A stretch of 42,675 bases of DNA from Clostridia bacterium (GTDB lineage: Bacteria > Bacillota > Clostridia > DSM-8532 > SZUA-474). Location: assembly GCA_003251775.1 (NCBI GenBank), contig QKEK01000191.1, forward strand, positions 1-42,675, written 5' to 3'. The position numbers and the translations under genes are program-made. Position 1 is the stretch's first letter. Each line of letters opens with the position of its first letter. Below the pieces are notes generated by a model. That model made no database searches. It was given only the letters and a program-made list of their open reading frames with translations, and was not told the DNA's origin. Positions 39,850-42,675 of the stretch are shown one piece after another.

Positions 39850-40049
39850 ATAAAAGGCAAATATTATAATGTAAACACTCTTACTTGTCAAGTACTTATA
39901 TCATAAAAAACGTCAATAAAATCTGCCTATCATTTTAAAATTTTCTTGTTTTCTTCTGTTTTCTGAAAATTACTACACCCGGCTCTACATACTATTATGT
40001 TCAAATTTCAACAAAATAAACCTTAAATAATAAAAAATTAATGCAAAAA

Positions 40050-40095
40050 CACTATCATAGAAAGCGGATAGCTTAAGAACCTTGTTGTTTGCACG
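40050..40095 (+). repeat. Partial copy of the AAGAACCTTGTTG hairpin repeat family
   Basis: CTATCATAGAAAGCGGATAGCTTAAGAACCTTGTTG; left arm missing. Confidence 0.5.
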
Positions 40096-40273
40096 TTAAG
40101 AAAGGAATATAAAAGTCTAAATCTAGAAAATGATTACAGCTTAAATTGATTATTAATTTGAAAGGTCTTGTTAATTAACAATCTCAAGGATATAATATAT
40201 ACGTAACCATGAGAAATTTCTGCTAAAAACGCAAAGTAGCGTATAATTATATGAACTTGAAAGGAAGAGAATA

Positions 40274-41944
40274 ATGCTTACTGATATCCAAATAGCTCAA
40301 GCAGCTAAAATGCTACCCATAACTGAAATAGCTAAAAAGCTGGGTATTCCCAAAGAGGATCTCGAACTATATGGTGATTTTAAGGCTAAAATTAAAGATA
40401 GCTACTGGGATAAAATTAATAGTAATAAAGACGGAAAGCTGATTCTTGTAACAGCTATTAATCCTACTCCTGCTGGAGAAGGAAAAACAACAACAACGGT
40501 TGGTTTGGGTCAGGCAATGGAGAAGCTAGGAAGAAAAGCTGTTGTTGCTCTAAGAGAACCCTCTTTAGGCCCAGTAATGGGTGTAAAAGGAGGTGCTGCT
40601 GGGGGAGGATATGCTCAGGTAGTCCCAATGGAGGACATCAACCTGCATTTTACAGGTGATATGCACGCAATCACAGCCGCCAATAATCTTTTATCTGCGG
40701 CTATTGATAATCACATCCATCAAGGAAACACTCTTGGCATTGACCCAAGACAGATAATATGGAAAAGGGCAATGGATATGAATGATCGTGCTCTTAGAAG
40801 CATTGTAGTTGGTTTAGGTGGCTCGGCAAACGGTATGCCGAGAGAGGATGGCTTTCAGATAACTGTTGCTTCTGAGGTCATGGCTATTCTTTGTCTGTCA
40901 ACGGATATCATTGATTTAAAAGAGAGACTCGGTAATATAATAATAGGCTATACCTATAGTAAGACTCCAGTTACAGCAAAAGATTTAGAGGTTGATGGTG
41001 CAATGACCCTTTTGCTTAAGGATGCCATTAAGCCAAATCTAGTTCAAACATTGGAAAACACTCCTGCACTAATGCATGGTGGTCCATTTGCCAATATTGC
41101 ACACGGTTGCAATAGTGTAAGTGCAACTAAGCTAGCATTAAAAGTAGCTGACTATGTAATTACAGAGGCTGGCTTCGGTGCTGATTTAGGTGCAGAAAAG
41201 TTTATGAATATCAAGTGCAGATATGCCGGGCTTACCCCTGATGCAGTTGTCTTGGTGGCTACTATCAGAGCATTAAAGTATAACGGCGGTGTTCCAAAAA
41301 ACACATTGGGTGAGGAAAATCTATCAGCTTTGAAAAAGGGCATAGTTAACCTAGAAAAGCACATAGAAAATATTCGTAAGTTTGGAGTACCTGTTCTGGT
41401 TGCAATAAACCATTTTGATTCAGATACAGACGCAGAGGTCGAATTTATTAAGCAAAAATGTAATGAGCTACATACTCCATGTGCCTTTTCCCAAGTCTTT
41501 GCCAAGGGCGGAGAGGGCGGTCTAGAGCTGGCTGAAAAGCTAATAGCCCTGATAGAATCTACACAGACTGAGTTTAAAGTGTTATATGACATAAATCTTA
41601 GTATAAAAGAAAAAATTTCTATAATTAACAAAGAAATCTATGGAGGTAATAACGTTCACTACTCGCCAAAGGCAGAAAAGTCGATCGCCTCAATAGAGTC
41701 ATTAGGTATGGATAAATTACCTATATGTATGGCAAAAACACAATACTCCCTTTCAGACAATCCTAGTCTTCTAGGTAGACCTGAAAATTTTGATATAACA
41801 GTTAAAGACTTAAAGCTTTCTGCTGGAGCTGGGTTCATTGTTGTACTAACTGGAGATATTATGACCATGCCAGGTCTTCCAAAGGTACCATCAGCAAATA
41901 AGATTGATATTTCCCATGAAGGTGTTATAACAGGCTTATTTTAA
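40274..41944 (+). CDS. fhs: Formate--tetrahydrofolate ligase
   Basis: [60 protein letters not shown]. Confidence 0.98.
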   Translation: MLTDIQIAQAAKMLPITEIAKKLGIPKEDLELYGDFKAKIKDSYWDKINSNKDGKLILVTAINPTPAGEGKTTTTVGLGQAMEKLGRKAVVALREPSLGPVMGVKGGAAGGGYAQVVPMEDINLHFTGDMHAITAANNLLSAAIDNHIHQGNTLGIDPRQIIWKRAMDMNDRALRSIVVGLGGSANGMPREDGFQITVASEVMAILCLSTDIIDLKERLGNIIIGYTYSKTPVTAKDLEVDGAMTLLLKDAIKPNLVQTLENTPALMHGGPFANIAHGCNSVSATKLALKVADYVITEAGFGADLGAEKFMNIKCRYAGLTPDAVVLVATIRALKYNGGVPKNTLGEENLSALKKGIVNLEKHIENIRKFGVPVLVAINHFDSDTDAEVEFIKQKCNELHTPCAFSQVFAKGGEGGLELAEKLIALIESTQTEFKVLYDINLSIKEKISIINKEIYGGNNVHYSPKAEKSIASIESLGMDKLPICMAKTQYSLSDNPSLLGRPENFDITVKDLKLSAGAGFIVVLTGDIMTMPGLPKVPSANKIDISHEGVITGLF

Positions 41945-41968
41945 AGAGTGACATACTATAAACACTGA

Positions 41969-42024
41969 CAACAAGGATACCAAGCTTGTGTACGCTATTA
42001 AAAAACAGCTTATATACCTTGTTG
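41969..42024 (+). repeat. CAACAAGG...CCTTGTTG hairpin repeat copy after fhs
   Basis: GACAACAAGGATACC...CAGCTTATATACCTTGTTGCTTACATAATAAA. Confidence 0.6.
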
Positions 42025-42040
42025 CTTACATAATAAAAAG

Positions 42041-42091
42041 GAGATGGGTTGCTACATTTATAAGCATCCTTTATCTGTTTCCCATCTCCCA
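42041..42091. terminator. Hairpin between convergent fhs and stress-protein gene
   Basis: GGAGATGGG ... CCCATCTCC. Confidence 0.6.
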
Positions 42092-42122
42092 TTGATTTTG
42101 CGAGGTAATCCTGCTATAAACG

Positions 42123-42635
42123 CTAGAAGGCTTGTACTTCACTTGCACCACTATCTCTCAATATCGATGTAACTCTATTCACATTTTCGTCTTTTGTTTT
42201 CATACTAAAAAGAACCTTGCCCTCCTTGACATGACGCTCATACTCCCTACTCTTTTCCTCTGGTATTCCTAAATCCACTAGTCCTCCTACTATCCCGCCA
42301 GTTACAGCACCAGAAATAATACCAGCTAATGGACCAGCTGCTGCAACAATTCCTAACCCCGGTACTGTGACTAACCCAAAGCCTAGTACTAGCCCTGCAA
42401 CGCTACCTAATACACTTCCAGTAATAGTACCATCAGAAATATTGTCATTTACAATATTTGCACCAGAATCATTATCTCTTCCCATTGTAAAACCAGTATT
42501 TCTGTCTCCATACCGCTCCTCATTCTTAGCCATAATGGAAATATCACTTGTCCTAAGTCCTTGGTCCTTAATCTGCCTTGCTGCACCCTCAGCATAATCT
42601 ACACTATCAAATATTGCCGTTACCATTTTTGACAT
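42123..42635 (-). CDS. YflT/GSP17M-like general stress protein with glycine-zipper region
   Basis: TAIFDSVDYAEGAARQIKDQGLRTSDISIMAKNE; glycine-rich central segment GSVLGSVAGLVLGFG. Confidence 0.7.
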   Translation of the reverse strand: MSKMVTAIFDSVDYAEGAARQIKDQGLRTSDISIMAKNEERYGDRNTGFTMGRDNDSGANIVNDNISDGTITGSVLGSVAGLVLGFGLVTVPGLGIVAAAGPLAGIISGAVTGGIVGGLVDLGIPEEKSREYERHVKEGKVLFSMKTKDENVNRVTSILRDSGASEVQAF

Positions 42636-42675
42636 GCTAGAAGCCTCCTTCAGAATTTTTACCTTTATCTGCTTA

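Noticed and set aside
40105-40273. THF riboswitch upstream of fhs
   Set aside because: No match to the folate riboswitch consensus in this leader.
41152-41631. 159-aa minus ORF
   Set aside because: Antisense within fhs, whose sense product is unambiguous.

Overview
AT-rich clostridial (Firmicutes) chromosomal window, read by eye from the sequence and the ORF track. Most is core or semi-core: S-layer homology proteins, a receptor-like Ser/Thr kinase with LRRs, a YtxC-like sporulation protein, comFC-yvyF-flgM, a c-di-AMP (ydaO/yuaA) riboswitch in front of a LysM/SleB hydrolase, ThrE-type transporter halves, an Mrp/MinD/NifX/DUF134 operon, VanY, three GGDEF proteins, an HD phosphohydrolase pair beside tRNA-Pro, tgt, dnaX, pcrA, a SPOCS-LysM protein, veg and fhs. 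tRNA-Arg(CCT) and tRNA-Pro(TGG) are present. The least explained content is intergenic. There are several dispersed, structured repeat families: (i) a hairpin element TTGGCGATT-stem-TATCAAAT-stem'-CGCTTACATA whose stems differ in sequence but stay paired; (ii) a 305-bp MITE-like element with ~65-bp terminal inverted repeats that carries one of those hairpins; (iii) a ~97-bp palindromic repeat, tandem between an orphan mazF and its neighbour; (iv) a CAACAAGG...CCTTGTTG family; (v) tandem operator-like repeats upstream of the kinase gene. Other candidates are a ParB-like/BMP-domain fusion paired with a DUF402 protein, and a consensus promoter embedded in a 17-bp palindrome that probably autoregulates the DUF134/Mrp operon. 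No searches were run; family names come from sequence recognition.
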